Source: an uncultured Planctomycetales bacterium
GTDB taxonomy: Bacteria; Planctomycetota; Planctomycetia; Pirellulales; S012-138
Direction: 5' to 3'
Length of the DNA: 64,000 nucleotides
Assembly: GCA_937982665.1 (NCBI GenBank)
Contig: CALJLD010000164.1
Coordinates: forward strand, 1 to 64,000
Shown piece by piece: positions 8,028 to 16,497 of this stretch. The notes below the pieces were generated by a model. It made no database searches. It had not been told where the DNA came from and saw only the letters and a list, made by a program, of their open reading frames with translations. Numbering within the stretch: the stretch's first letter is position 1; each line of letters opens with the position of its first letter. The translations under genes were made by a program, and so were the position numbers.

Positions 8028-11000
8028 CTACGAACAACCCATGCTGTTTCCACAAACATGGCACAGGTAACAGTTGCCGTTTCGCACGGTGATGTTGCCG
8101 CACATATCGCACGTTGGCGCATCAACCTGGAAACTGGCGAACTGTTGATTATGGCGGTTCAATCGCCCGCCGCGACGCTTGATGGGACCGCCGGTTTGAC
8201 GTGGTGCTTCGGCGGCTTGTTCGGAGGATGATTCTTCCGCACCAAACAACTTGTTGCGACGCTCAGCGTTGGCCTTGAATGACTTTTCGAGCGTGTCGAC
8301 CGTCAATTTATGACTCCGCGCCATCTGTGCGTCGAAATCCACCTCGCTCTGCGACTCGTTTGCTGTCACGTCCTGAGCTTGTTGGCTTTCGCGTGTATCC
8401 GCACTCGTCACTGCCGCGTTGCCGTCTGTTCCCTCATTGGCGGGCTGGGCTTCGACGTCATTGGCGTTGGAATGCGCTTCACGGTAGCCAGGAATGAACG
8501 TCACGCCCATCCAGCGGAAGATGTAATCCACCAGGCTCTTGGCGATACGAACATCCGGGTTTTTAGTCAGGCCCATCGGTTCAAAGCGGGTGAACGAGAA
8601 CTTATTCACCAACACATCCAGCGGAACGCCGTATTGCAGGCTCATGCTGATGGCCGTGCCGAAGGCATCCATCAAACCGCCGATGGTGCTACCTTCTTTG
8701 GCCATGGTGATGAAAAGTTCGCCGGGGCGACCATCATCGTACAAGCCAACGGTCAGGTAACCTTCGTGCCCGGCGACATCAAACTTGTGCGTCACCGAGT
8801 TCCGCGTATCCGGCAAACGTTCGCGACGCGGACCGACTTGCCCTTCACCTTCGGCGGCCGCTTCGCCATCGGCCCCAGTGGAAAGCGGCTGGCTTTCCTT
8901 GGAACCATCGCGATAGATGGCCAACGCTTTCAGGCCGAGTTTCCAGCCTTCAAAGTAGGCATCGGCGATGTCCTCGGCTGTCGATTCCCGCGGCATGTTG
9001 ACCGTCTTGGAAATCGCCCCCGAAAGGAACGGCTGAGCCGCACCCATCATGCGGACGTGAGCCTTCCAAGCGATGGAACGTTCGCCGTTGCGCGGCTTGA
9101 AGGCACAATCAAACACCGGCAAGTGCTCGTCCTTGATATCGGGCGAGCCTTCGATGGTGTCTTGCTCGTCGACATGTTCCACAATCCGGTTAATGGTGGG
9201 TTCGTCATAACCCAGCGTTCGCAATCCCATGTGAACGGTGCGATTGACGATCTTCAACATGCCGCCGCCGGCCAGTGACTTGTACTTCACCAGGGCGATA
9301 TCCGGCTCAATGCCGGTGGTATCGCAATCCATCAAGAAGCTGATGGTGCCTGTTGGAGCAAGCACCGTAGCTTGAGCATTGCGGAAACCGTGCTGACGGC
9401 CATTGTCCAGAACATCATTCCAAACGCGGCGAGCAGCGTTCTTCAAATATTCCGGGCAGGCATCGTCGATCTCTTCCACTGCATCGCGATGCATCTGCAT
9501 CACGTTCAGCATCGGCTCGCGGTTGTTCGCATAGCCGTCAAACGGGCCGACGGCTCGCGAGAGTTCCGCGCTGGCCAGGTTGGCGGCGCCGTGCAGAAGC
9601 GCGGTCATCGCTCCACACAAACCGTAAGCCGCTTCCGAATCATATGGAACGCCGGCGGACATGATCAGGCTGCCCAAGTTGGAATAGCCCAAGCCCAACG
9701 GGCGATACAGATGGCTGTTCTCCGCGATCTGCGCCGTGGGATAGCTGGCGTGATCGACGAGAATCTCTTGCGCGATGAAGAACAAGCGGCAAGCAGCCGT
9801 AAAGCGTTCGACATCAAACGTGCCATCCGGCTCACGGAATTTCATCAAGTTGATGCTGGCCAGGTTGCAAGCCGTGTCATCCAGGAACATGTATTCCGAG
9901 CACGGGTTGCTGGCGTTGATGCGACCGGAGTTCGGGCAGGTATGCCATTTGTTGATCGTCGTGTCGTATTGCACGCCGGGATCGCCACAATACCAGGCAC
10001 ATTCGGCCATTTTGTGCAGGACGTTCTTGGCCTGATACGTGGGGCCGTCCGTCTTGGAACGCACGAATCGCGTTTTCCAGGAACGGTCATCTTCCACAGC
10101 CTGCATGAAGTCGTCCGTGACGCGGACGCTCAGGTTGGCGTTTTGGAAAAGAATCGAACTGTAGGCTTCGCCATTGAAGTTGGCTTCGTAGCCGCCCTTT
10201 TTGATGAGGATGCGAGCCTTGCGCTCTTCCTTGGCCTTGCACTCGATGAACTCCATGATATCCGGATGCCAGACCTTGAGCGATTGCATCTTGGCAGCCC
10301 GGCGAGTCTTGCCGCCACTTTTCACAACCGCTGCAATTTGGTCATACACCCGCATGAACGAAAGCGGGCCAGAAGGCTTACCGCCGCCGGAGAGCTTTTC
10401 CCGGTGCGAGCGAATCGTCGACAAGTCCGTGCCCGTTCCGGAACCGAATTTGAACAACATGGCTTCGCTACGGGCGAGGTCCATGATGCTTTCCATGTTG
10501 TCATCCACACTCTGGATGAAACAGGCGGAAGCTTGCGGGAACTCGTAGGGGTTCTTCGGTTGCTCAACTTGGCCTGTTTCCTGATTCCAGTGCCAGTTGC
10601 ACTGATCGCCTTTCACGCCATAGCGTTGAAACAGCCCGACGTTGAACCAGACCGGCGAATTGAACGCACCATGCTGATGCAGGCAGAGCCACGTCAAATC
10701 GCGGTAGAAGTTTTCGGCATCGTCGCGGCTGGCGAAATAACCATCGGCCATGCCCCAATCCGCGATGGAACGTGTGACGCGATGAATCAGCTGCCGAACG
10801 CTGGTCTCCCGCTCAGGCGTGTTAACTTCGCCATAGAAGTATTTGCTGACGACAACGTTGGTCGCCAGTTGGCTCCACGCTTTGGGGATTTCGCAGTCAG
10901 TTTGCTCGAAGAGTTTTGAGCCGGTGTCATCTTGAATGACGGCCGTGCGCAGTTCCCACTCAGTGGTGTCAAACGGGTTGGAGACACCTTCAGGGCAGAA

Positions 11001-11114
11001 AACGCGATCAACTTGCAAACGATGCTCCATCACACCGCTACCATTTGCGCCATCTGACGCTTGGGATTGACCATTGGCCGAAGCAGGACTTCGCACATCC
11101 ACGGATGTTGCCAC
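8028..11114 (-). CDS. nrdJ: Adenosylcobalamin-dependent (class II) ribonucleoside-diphosphate reductase
   Basis: Reduces ribonucleotides to deoxyribonucleotides using adenosylcobalamin. I choose the GTG at 11114 because AGGAGG (11121-11126) lies six bases upstream; this gives 1028 residues, normal for bacterial NrdJ. Visible family motifs include HQHGAFNSPVWFNVG, FKFGSGTGTDLS, the substrate-site NPCSEYMFLDDTACNLASIN, APTGTISFLMDCDTTGIEPD and a Cys-rich C-terminus (CDMCGN and CYLCHVCGNSMGCS), which binds metal or supplies redox thiols. No class I reductase genes are in this window. Upstream control is through paired NrdR-like boxes and a leader terminator; a strong terminator follows. An upstream in-frame ATG at 11186 exists but has no good ribosome-binding site. 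Confidence 0.95.
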   Translation of the reverse strand: MATSVDVRSPASANGQSQASDGANGSGVMEHRLQVDRVFCPEGVSNPFDTTEWELRTAVIQDDTGSKLFEQTDCEIPKAWSQLATNVVVSKYFYGEVNTPERETSVRQLIHRVTRSIADWGMADGYFASRDDAENFYRDLTWLCLHQHGAFNSPVWFNVGLFQRYGVKGDQCNWHWNQETGQVEQPKNPYEFPQASACFIQSVDDNMESIMDLARSEAMLFKFGSGTGTDLSTIRSHREKLSGGGKPSGPLSFMRVYDQIAAVVKSGGKTRRAAKMQSLKVWHPDIMEFIECKAKEERKARILIKKGGYEANFNGEAYSSILFQNANLSVRVTDDFMQAVEDDRSWKTRFVRSKTDGPTYQAKNVLHKMAECAWYCGDPGVQYDTTINKWHTCPNSGRINASNPCSEYMFLDDTACNLASINLMKFREPDGTFDVERFTAACRLFFIAQEILVDHASYPTAQIAENSHLYRPLGLGYSNLGSLIMSAGVPYDSEAAYGLCGAMTALLHGAANLASAELSRAVGPFDGYANNREPMLNVMQMHRDAVEEIDDACPEYLKNAARRVWNDVLDNGRQHGFRNAQATVLAPTGTISFLMDCDTTGIEPDIALVKYKSLAGGGMLKIVNRTVHMGLRTLGYDEPTINRIVEHVDEQDTIEGSPDIKDEHLPVFDCAFKPRNGERSIAWKAHVRMMGAAQPFLSGAISKTVNMPRESTAEDIADAYFEGWKLGLKALAIYRDGSKESQPLSTGADGEAAAEGEGQVGPRRERLPDTRNSVTHKFDVAGHEGYLTVGLYDDGRPGELFITMAKEGSTIGGLMDAFGTAISMSLQYGVPLDVLVNKFSFTRFEPMGLTKNPDVRIAKSLVDYIFRWMGVTFIPGYREAHSNANDVEAQPANEGTDGNAAVTSADTRESQQAQDVTANESQSEVDFDAQMARSHKLTVDTLEKSFKANAERRNKLFGAEESSSEQAAEAPRQTGGPIKRRGGRLNRHNQQFASFQVDAPTCDMCGNITVRNGNCYLCHVCGNSMGCS

Positions 11115-11120
11115 AGCGGG

Positions 11121-11126
11121 CCTCCT
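11121..11126 (-). promoter_or_regulatory. Ribosome-binding site that decides the nrdJ start
   Basis: Perfect AGGAGG on the minus strand, six bases before the GTG at 11114. It supports GTG rather than the longer ATG-initiated reading frame. Confidence 0.8.
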
Positions 11127-11293
11127 TGCTCGATTGAAAAAGACGTTCAGGTTGTTACACAGCAGCCAGCGCTTGGGCGCATTCATTGCTTCAGAAGAGC
11201 TGGCAGTGCAGCCGAAATGTACATCTGTACACTTTATCGGCAGTTTCTCTCACCCGCTAGCACTAAACCACAATTTGGGAGAGAGAAGCCTGG

Positions 11294-11314
11294 AAAAACG
11301 CCGGGGAACCGGCG
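11294..11314 (-). terminator. Hairpin terminator inside the nrdJ leader (possible attenuator)
   Basis: On the minus strand CGCCGG, loop TTCC, CCGGCG is followed directly by TTTTT. It lies between the NrdR-like boxes and the nrdJ start codon, about 180 bases before the GTG. No gene on this strand ends upstream of it, so it is not an ordinary gene-end terminator. Confidence 0.65.
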
Positions 11315-11340
11315 ACGCTCTTGGGAAGACTGGCCACAAC

Positions 11341-11387
11341 TTACTATATATTGTGTTTCGGTCTCGACCTAACACAATATACAGAAT
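11341..11387 (-). promoter_or_regulatory. Tandem NrdR boxes controlling nrdJ
   Basis: Two 16-bp sites resemble the NrdR consensus ACACWATATATWGTGT: TTACTATATATTGTGT at 11341-11356 (14 of 16 match) and ACACAATATACAGAAT at 11372-11387 (13 of 16). Their starts are 31 bp apart, three helical turns, the spacing expected for cooperative NrdR repressor binding. They also form a perfect 11-bp inverted repeat (11347-11357 with 11371-11381). A minus-strand -10-like TATAGT (11343-11348) overlaps the proximal box, which fits repression by promoter occlusion. Confidence 0.85.
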
Positions 11388-12021
11388 ACAGGGGCGAAAG
11401 TGTACTCGTGTTTGACCGGCCGTCAATCATTTCGGCAAAAAATGCGCAAAGTGCTATCTTGCAAGCACTTGCTGCGATTGGCTCTCTCCGGCCAATCTCG
11501 CCGCTTTGCATGAAGAGCCCCTTAAATCGTTGTTAAGAAACGTGTTGCGGAATTTCGGAAAATGCACCGAATGGGGCCGGAAATCTTGCCTTGACTGGAC
11601 AATTTTTCTCCCGAGGAATGCTGCGACGTTGGACCTGGAAGGATGGGCAATTGGGAGTGCCTGTTAGCAAGCGCGGTCGACTTTCTTTGGTGTGAGAAAT
11701 GTTTACTAAGCACGTCCAACTCAGATCGTTAATCGCAAATCGTCCTGACCGCGAACATGCGTGGTCTCGACTTCGTTGGCTCGCTTCTTGCGCTGATCCT
11801 GTTGGCCTTCACCAACGTCTTTGCAAAGGTTGGCAAAATGATTGGACGCTCTCGTTAGCGGTTTCTCCAAAAGCAACGTGCTTGTGTATCCCAAGGGATT
11901 CTCTTTGTGATCTCTCGCGCCACTCTCTTAGAATGAGCGGCGATCCCTACGTCTTCCGGCTGCACGCTTTGCCGCCAAGCGCAGCCAATTTCGCGCTTTC
12001 CACTTTCCGGAGGTTGGTCTC

Positions 12022-12489
12022 ATGCCCCGGGTTACCGAACTCTTCGTCAACGGTCAAACACATTCAGTGGATGTGGACGCGGCACGCAGCCTGCTGTTTG
12101 TGCTGCGCGATGAATTGGAATTGACCGGCACACGCTACGGCTGCGGGGAGGGAGAATGCGGGGCGTGTACTGTGTTGGTGGATGGCGTCGCCACGCGGAC
12201 TTGTATCACCAGCGTGAGCGAAGTTGTCGGCAAGGAAATTGTGACTGTGGAATGGGTGGATGACGGCGCCACCCTCAACAGCGTTCAACAGGCGTTTGTG
12301 GATCACGATGCGATGGAGTGCGGTTACTGCACCTCCGGCATGGTGATGTGTGCGATGGGCTTGCTCAGAGAGAAGCAACGTCCGACGCGTGCGGAGATTG
12401 TCGAGGCGATGAATGGCAACATCTGCCGCTGCGGTACTTATCTGCGGATCGTCGCGGCGATCGAAGATGTCGTCGCGGACAAGCCGTAA
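12022..12489 (+). CDS. [2Fe-2S] subunit of a xanthine-dehydrogenase-family molybdenum hydroxylase (operon A)
   Basis: 155 residues, the normal length for CoxS/IorA-type subunits. It carries both clusters: plant-ferredoxin type with Cys41, Cys46, Cys49 and Cys61 (GCGEGECGACT), and the C-terminal helical type with Cys100, Cys103, Cys135 and Cys137 (CGYCTSG, CRCGTY). It passes electrons from the Moco subunit encoded 66 bases downstream. No signal peptide is present, while the Moco subunit has a Tat-like motif, so export by hitch-hiking is likely. CGGAGG lies nine bases before the ATG. No FAD subunit is in this operon, which is the isoquinoline-1-oxidoreductase-like layout where a cytochrome often accepts the electrons. 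Confidence 0.92.
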   Translation: MPRVTELFVNGQTHSVDVDAARSLLFVLRDELELTGTRYGCGEGECGACTVLVDGVATRTCITSVSEVVGKEIVTVEWVDDGATLNSVQQAFVDHDAMECGYCTSGMVMCAMGLLREKQRPTRAEIVEAMNGNICRCGTYLRIVAAIEDVVADKP

Positions 12490-12555
12490 GCGGTACCGAT
12501 CGAAATTCGGAGTTCTACCGCACTCACACATCTCACGAACACGCCGGAGCACGTC

Positions 12556-14784
12556 ATGGACAAACAATTGACAGAACAAGACTGGGAAGTTGGTTTGCAA
12601 GAGCCGCCGATTGAAGAGGAACGCTACGAACTGCAAGCTCGGCCGAAGTACGCCTTCAGCGTTGAGCGGCGTGACTTCCTGAAAGTCGTCGGCGGAGGGC
12701 TGGTTGTATTGCTGGTCTATCCGCGCGCGGAGGCGCAACGCCAAGGACGCGGACGAGGCGGCGGAAACGCTGGACAGCCGGAGGAGATTGCCGCCTGGCT
12801 GCGCGTGGCCGAAGATGGCAAAGTCACGTGCCATACCGGTAAGACCGAAGTCGGCCAGAATATCCGCACTTCGCTGACTCAGGCCGTGGCGGAAGAACTG
12901 CACGCGCCTGTGGCCGATATCTCGTTCATCATGGCGGATACGGATCTCGTTCCGTACGACCGCGGCACCTTTGGCAGCCAGTCCACGCCGCGGATGAACC
13001 TGCAACTTCGCCGTGTGGCCGCGGCCGCGCGCGAGGCTCTGTTGGATTTGGCCGCCGAACATTTGCAACAAGACCGCGCTGTGCTGCATGCCGGCGATGG
13101 CAAAGTTTCCACGAAGGACGGTACCGCAAGTGTATCCTTCGGCGAACTCACTGCCGGCAAGCAACTTGTCGCCACGGTCACGCGAGACACGGAATTGCGA
13201 CCGGCCAGCGAATGGACGGTGGCCGGAACTTCCGTCCCGAAGGTGAACGCCGCCGACCTTGTAAGCGGGCGGCACAAATACGCCAGCGACATCATTCGCC
13301 CTGGCATGCTGCACGGCAAAGTGCTGCGTCCGCCCGGATTGAACGCCACGCTGAAGTCCGTGGATACTTCGGCCGCCGAAGCGATGCCGGGCGTGACCGT
13401 GGTTCGCGATGCCGACTTTGTTGGTGTTGTCGCGCCAGATGTGCATCTTGCCGCCCAGGCAGTCGCAGCCATCAAAGCCGAGTGGAACACGACACCGCAG
13501 GTATCTTCCGCCGAGTTGTTTGATCACTTGAAGGAGACGGCTCAAGCTGGCGGTGGCGGTCGCGGAACGCGCGGGAGAGGCCAAACGGGGCGGGGAGCAG
13601 GTCGTGGCGGAGCTGAAGAGGCATTCGATATCAGCCGGGCCTTGGCTGATTCCGACCAGACTTTGGACGCGAAGTACACGATCGCGTATATCGCTCATGC
13701 GCCGCTGGAACCGCGCGTGGCCGTGGCCGAGTGGGACGATGCGGATAAGCTAACGGTTTGGACGGGAACGCAACGCCCCTTCGGCATTCAAGGAGATCTC
13801 GCGCAGACGTTTGGCATTCCGCCGGAGAAGGTTCGCGTGATTGTCCCCGACACGGGTTCCGGCTATGGCGGCAAGCACACGAATGCGGCCGCGGCGGAAG
13901 CCGCCCGGTTGGCAGTTGCCGCCGGAAAGCCGGTTAAGCTGTTGTGGACGCGCCAGGAAGAATTCCAATGGGCGTATGCCCGGCCAGCAGGCGTGATCGA
14001 AATCAAAAGCGGCGTCAGCAACACTGGAAAGATCACCGCCTGGGAGTTTCATAACTACAACTCCGGCGGCTCATCGATTGCGACGCCGTATGACGTGCCT
14101 GGCGCCGTGACGCAATCGCATCGCACTGACTCTCCGCTGCCGCAAGGTTCGTATCGAGGTTTGGCGGCCACGGCCAATCACTTCGCCAGGGAGAGCCACA
14201 TGGATGACCTGGCGGAACTGGTCGGCATGGACCCGTTGGAATTCCGCTTGAAGAACCTCTCGCATGAACGGATGCGCGAAGTCTTGAAAGCTACGGCCGA
14301 GTTGTTTGGCTGGGGCAAGACACAGCCATCCACCAACCATGGGCATGGCATCGCCGTGGGGACGGAGAAGGGTTCGTACATCGGCACAGCCGCGGAAGTT
14401 TCCGTCGATCCCGATTCCGGCGAAGTCAAGCTCGTCCGCATTGCCGCCGCGTTTGACTGCGGGGCGGTCGTCAATCCCAACCATTTGAAGAGCCAGATCG
14501 AAGGCTGCATCGTGCAGGGGATCGGCGGCGCGCTTTTTGAAGCGCTGGAGTTTGCGAATGGAGCAGTGGAGAATCCGTACTTCTCCATGTACCGCATGCC
14601 GCGGTTTGCGGACATTCCGCCGATCGAGATCACGCTGGTCAACCGCACGGATTTGCCTTCGGCCGGAGCTGGCGAAACGCCCATCGTAGGCATTGCTCCG
14701 GCGATCGGCAACGCCATCCGCGCGGCCACCGGCAAGCGCATTCGTTCTATGCCGATGGCACCGGGCGGGAAGATTGCGCGGTGA
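12556..14784 (+). CDS. Moco-binding large subunit of a xanthine-dehydrogenase-family enzyme, IorB-like (operon A)
   Basis: 742 residues. The N-terminus has a Tat-like signal, ERRDFLKVVGGG, followed by a hydrophobic run, at residues 35-53, so the complex is probably periplasmic or membrane-anchored on the outer side. The body has the aldehyde-oxidase/xanthine-dehydrogenase Moco fold: PDTGSGYGGKHTN, a GSYRGLAATANHFARE motif, and the catalytic Glu in AGAGETPIVGIAPAIGNAI near the C-terminus. Gly/Arg-rich low-complexity stretches follow the signal and interrupt the protein at about residues 331-354. The substrate cannot be read from sequence; such enzymes hydroxylate N-heterocycles or aldehydes. 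Confidence 0.9.
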   Translation: MDKQLTEQDWEVGLQEPPIEEERYELQARPKYAFSVERRDFLKVVGGGLVVLLVYPRAEAQRQGRGRGGGNAGQPEEIAAWLRVAEDGKVTCHTGKTEVGQNIRTSLTQAVAEELHAPVADISFIMADTDLVPYDRGTFGSQSTPRMNLQLRRVAAAAREALLDLAAEHLQQDRAVLHAGDGKVSTKDGTASVSFGELTAGKQLVATVTRDTELRPASEWTVAGTSVPKVNAADLVSGRHKYASDIIRPGMLHGKVLRPPGLNATLKSVDTSAAEAMPGVTVVRDADFVGVVAPDVHLAAQAVAAIKAEWNTTPQVSSAELFDHLKETAQAGGGGRGTRGRGQTGRGAGRGGAEEAFDISRALADSDQTLDAKYTIAYIAHAPLEPRVAVAEWDDADKLTVWTGTQRPFGIQGDLAQTFGIPPEKVRVIVPDTGSGYGGKHTNAAAAEAARLAVAAGKPVKLLWTRQEEFQWAYARPAGVIEIKSGVSNTGKITAWEFHNYNSGGSSIATPYDVPGAVTQSHRTDSPLPQGSYRGLAATANHFARESHMDDLAELVGMDPLEFRLKNLSHERMREVLKATAELFGWGKTQPSTNHGHGIAVGTEKGSYIGTAAEVSVDPDSGEVKLVRIAAAFDCGAVVNPNHLKSQIEGCIVQGIGGALFEALEFANGAVENPYFSMYRMPRFADIPPIEITLVNRTDLPSAGAGETPIVGIAPAIGNAIRAATGKRIRSMPMAPGGKIAR

Positions 14785-15009
14785 CGTACACTCCATCCCT
14801 GCCTGCGGCGGAGAGGGTTGGGGGCGGGGGAAGCGCCACGAATGATGGCGTGGCGGAGTGAATCGCAAGAGTGTGGTCAAAACAACGAGCACTCCACCTC
14901 CAACATCCGGCCTGCGGAGTCCTTCTCCGCGAGAGGGGGCGAAGGAAGCAAGAAGAAACAAAACGTCGTATTAGCGCACACACAACGCCCAATCAACAAG
15001 GAAATCGCC

Positions 15010-16497
15010 ATGTCAGCTCTTCGCCAGCATATGGTGGCGACATTCGTCGCACTTAGCGCTATTTCATTCGGCACCATCGCCTTCGCTCAACAGGTGACCA
15101 CCATCCAACTACCGGACGATGTCTTCCGGCCGCAGGTTGTGGTGGATGATGCCGACACCATTCACATGGTTTATGCCAACAAGGAAGTTCGGGGCGACTT
15201 GTATTACATGCGACAGGAGCCAGGCGAAACGGAATTCACCGAGCCGATTAAGGTCAATTCCACGCCAAACTGTTCTGCGGCTTTCAACATTGCGCTGGGC
15301 AAAGACAACCGAGTGCACGTCGTGATTCGTCCCAACGCGATGTATTCCAAGAACAAACTCAACCGTCAGCCCAAGTTCCCGGACCTGAAGTACATGCTGT
15401 ACCACCGGCTGAACGATGACGGCACTGCGTTTGAGGAGGAGCGCGACCTTTCCGCCGGTACGTATGCTTTTGAAGGCGTGGGCGCGGTTTTGGCGGACGA
15501 AGACGGTACCGTATGGGTGTACTGGCATGGACTGCCGCCGCAAGATCCGCCCGTCATGCGAGAAGAGATTCACCGCAAGATCTGGCTGGCCAAGTCCACG
15601 GATGATGGCGCAACGTTCTCGGAACCCGTTGCCACGGAAATGGAACCGATTGGCGCGTGCGCCTGTTGCTCCATGCAAGGCGTTCTTGGCGGTGACGGCA
15701 AGATTTACCTCATCTATCGCAATTCTCTGCCTGTTGAAGACGGCCACAAGAACACGTATGTCGTGACATCCGATGACGGCCTGAAGTTTACGTCGCAACT
15801 GCTGGATGAGTTTCCCATGGCCGGTTGCCCTGGTTCCGTTTACGGACTGACGTGGTCGCCTTCAGGTGTGTTTGCAGGTTGGGATACCGAGGGTCACGTC
15901 TATTTCACCAAGGCGAACTCCGACATGCGGCGCATCGCTGCCAGCGACGGCGGGAACCCCAGTCGGACGCCGGTGATGGCAGTGAATGGAGAAGGGGACA
16001 TCCTCTTCGCCTGGTCGCAAGCGACAAATCCCAACCGTTTCATGCGCGTGGCCGATCTGAACTGGCAAGTGTATGACAAGCGCGGCCGACCGAAATTCGA
16101 CCGCAACAACGTAATGGATGGCGGCGTTGCTCTGTGGAGCATGCCAGCGGTGGCTGTGCGACCCGACGGCAGCTTTGTCATCTTTCATGATGGTCCCGGT
16201 CCAGCGGCTGCGGAGCAGCCAGACGAAACTCCAGGACATGCCCATTATCAAGGGCATCAAGGGATGCATCAGTATCCTTGCTGCGGCACGGCATTGGTAT
16301 CTATCGGCGCATACGAAAAGGCTCGGGAAGGTTGTTCCCGAGCCTTTCGTTCTGCGCAAAGTCTGTGTTTCGTTAGGCGAAACCTCCTCTACAAGCAAGT
16401 CGATAGTTTACAAACACGAGGTATTGGACGCTTCACTTGCGGGCCGTCGCCCGCCACCTTTGGTTGCACACGAGGTCAAGCAACCGCCGGTGCGTGA
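15010..16497 (+). CDS. Secreted sialidase-like beta-propeller protein with apparent stop-codon loss
   Basis: Start at the ATG at 15010 after AAGGAAA; 495 residues as it stands. Residues 1-27 form a signal peptide (GTIAFAQ). The body has repeated strand patterns of BNR/sialidase-type propellers (IWLAKSTDDGATFSEP, TYVVTSDDGLKFTSQ) and a conserved Cys pair motif ACACCSMQG. It follows operon A, 225 bases later, and may be an accessory exported protein. The frame runs through a strong hairpin (16317-16347) and overlaps the end of the opposite-strand gene by 22 bases. The TAC codon at 16312-16314 sits exactly where a stop before the hairpin is expected, so the native protein was probably 434 residues and the last 61 are readthrough or an assembly error. 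Confidence 0.75.
   Translation: MSALRQHMVATFVALSAISFGTIAFAQQVTTIQLPDDVFRPQVVVDDADTIHMVYANKEVRGDLYYMRQEPGETEFTEPIKVNSTPNCSAAFNIALGKDNRVHVVIRPNAMYSKNKLNRQPKFPDLKYMLYHRLNDDGTAFEEERDLSAGTYAFEGVGAVLADEDGTVWVYWHGLPPQDPPVMREEIHRKIWLAKSTDDGATFSEPVATEMEPIGACACCSMQGVLGGDGKIYLIYRNSLPVEDGHKNTYVVTSDDGLKFTSQLLDEFPMAGCPGSVYGLTWSPSGVFAGWDTEGHVYFTKANSDMRRIAASDGGNPSRTPVMAVNGEGDILFAWSQATNPNRFMRVADLNWQVYDKRGRPKFDRNNVMDGGVALWSMPAVAVRPDGSFVIFHDGPGPAAAEQPDETPGHAHYQGHQGMHQYPCCGTALVSIGAYEKAREGCSRAFRSAQSLCFVRRNLLYKQVDSLQTRGIGRFTCGPSPATFGCTRGQATAGA
16316..16347. terminator. Bidirectional hairpin terminator between convergent genes
   Basis: AAAGGCTCGGGAA and TTCCCGAGCCTTT form a 13-bp perfect stem with a five-base loop. 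On the minus strand it is followed by TTTTCG, on the plus strand by TTTCGTT. It can end the PEP-CTERM operon (minus) about 130 bases after its stop, and the sialidase-like gene (plus), inside whose current frame it lies. Confidence 0.8.

Larger units (their letters stand above)
11187..12021. other. Divergent intergenic region: nrdJ leader and control region
   Basis: Contains the NrdR-like boxes (11341-11387), a leader terminator hairpin (11294-11314) and a TGTACA/TGTACA pair (11218-11231) inside a GCCGA/TCGGC inverted repeat (11211-11241). Between about 11400 and 12021 I see no supported gene; 12008-12013 carries the ribosome-binding site of the next gene (CGGAGG). I looked for a cobalamin riboswitch in the leader and did not find its conserved elements. 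Confidence 0.6.

Noticed and set aside
8310..10919. Long + strand frames opposite nrdJ (322 and 515 codons)
   Set aside because: They are antisense shadows of nrdJ, whose family motifs on the minus strand are unmistakable.
11115..11340. Cobalamin riboswitch in the nrdJ leader
   Set aside because: A B12-dependent enzyme makes it tempting, but I could not find the conserved B12-box sequence or the multi-helix core, and the leader before the terminator is too short for an aptamer.
12064..13698. 544-codon minus-strand frame opposite operon A
   Set aside because: Antisense shadow of the Fe-S and Moco subunit genes.
14785..15009. G-rich stretch with GGAGAGGG motifs as a repeat element
   Set aside because: It resembles dispersed GGGAG-type repeats of planctomycetes but is degenerate and single-copy in the window, so no repeat was called.
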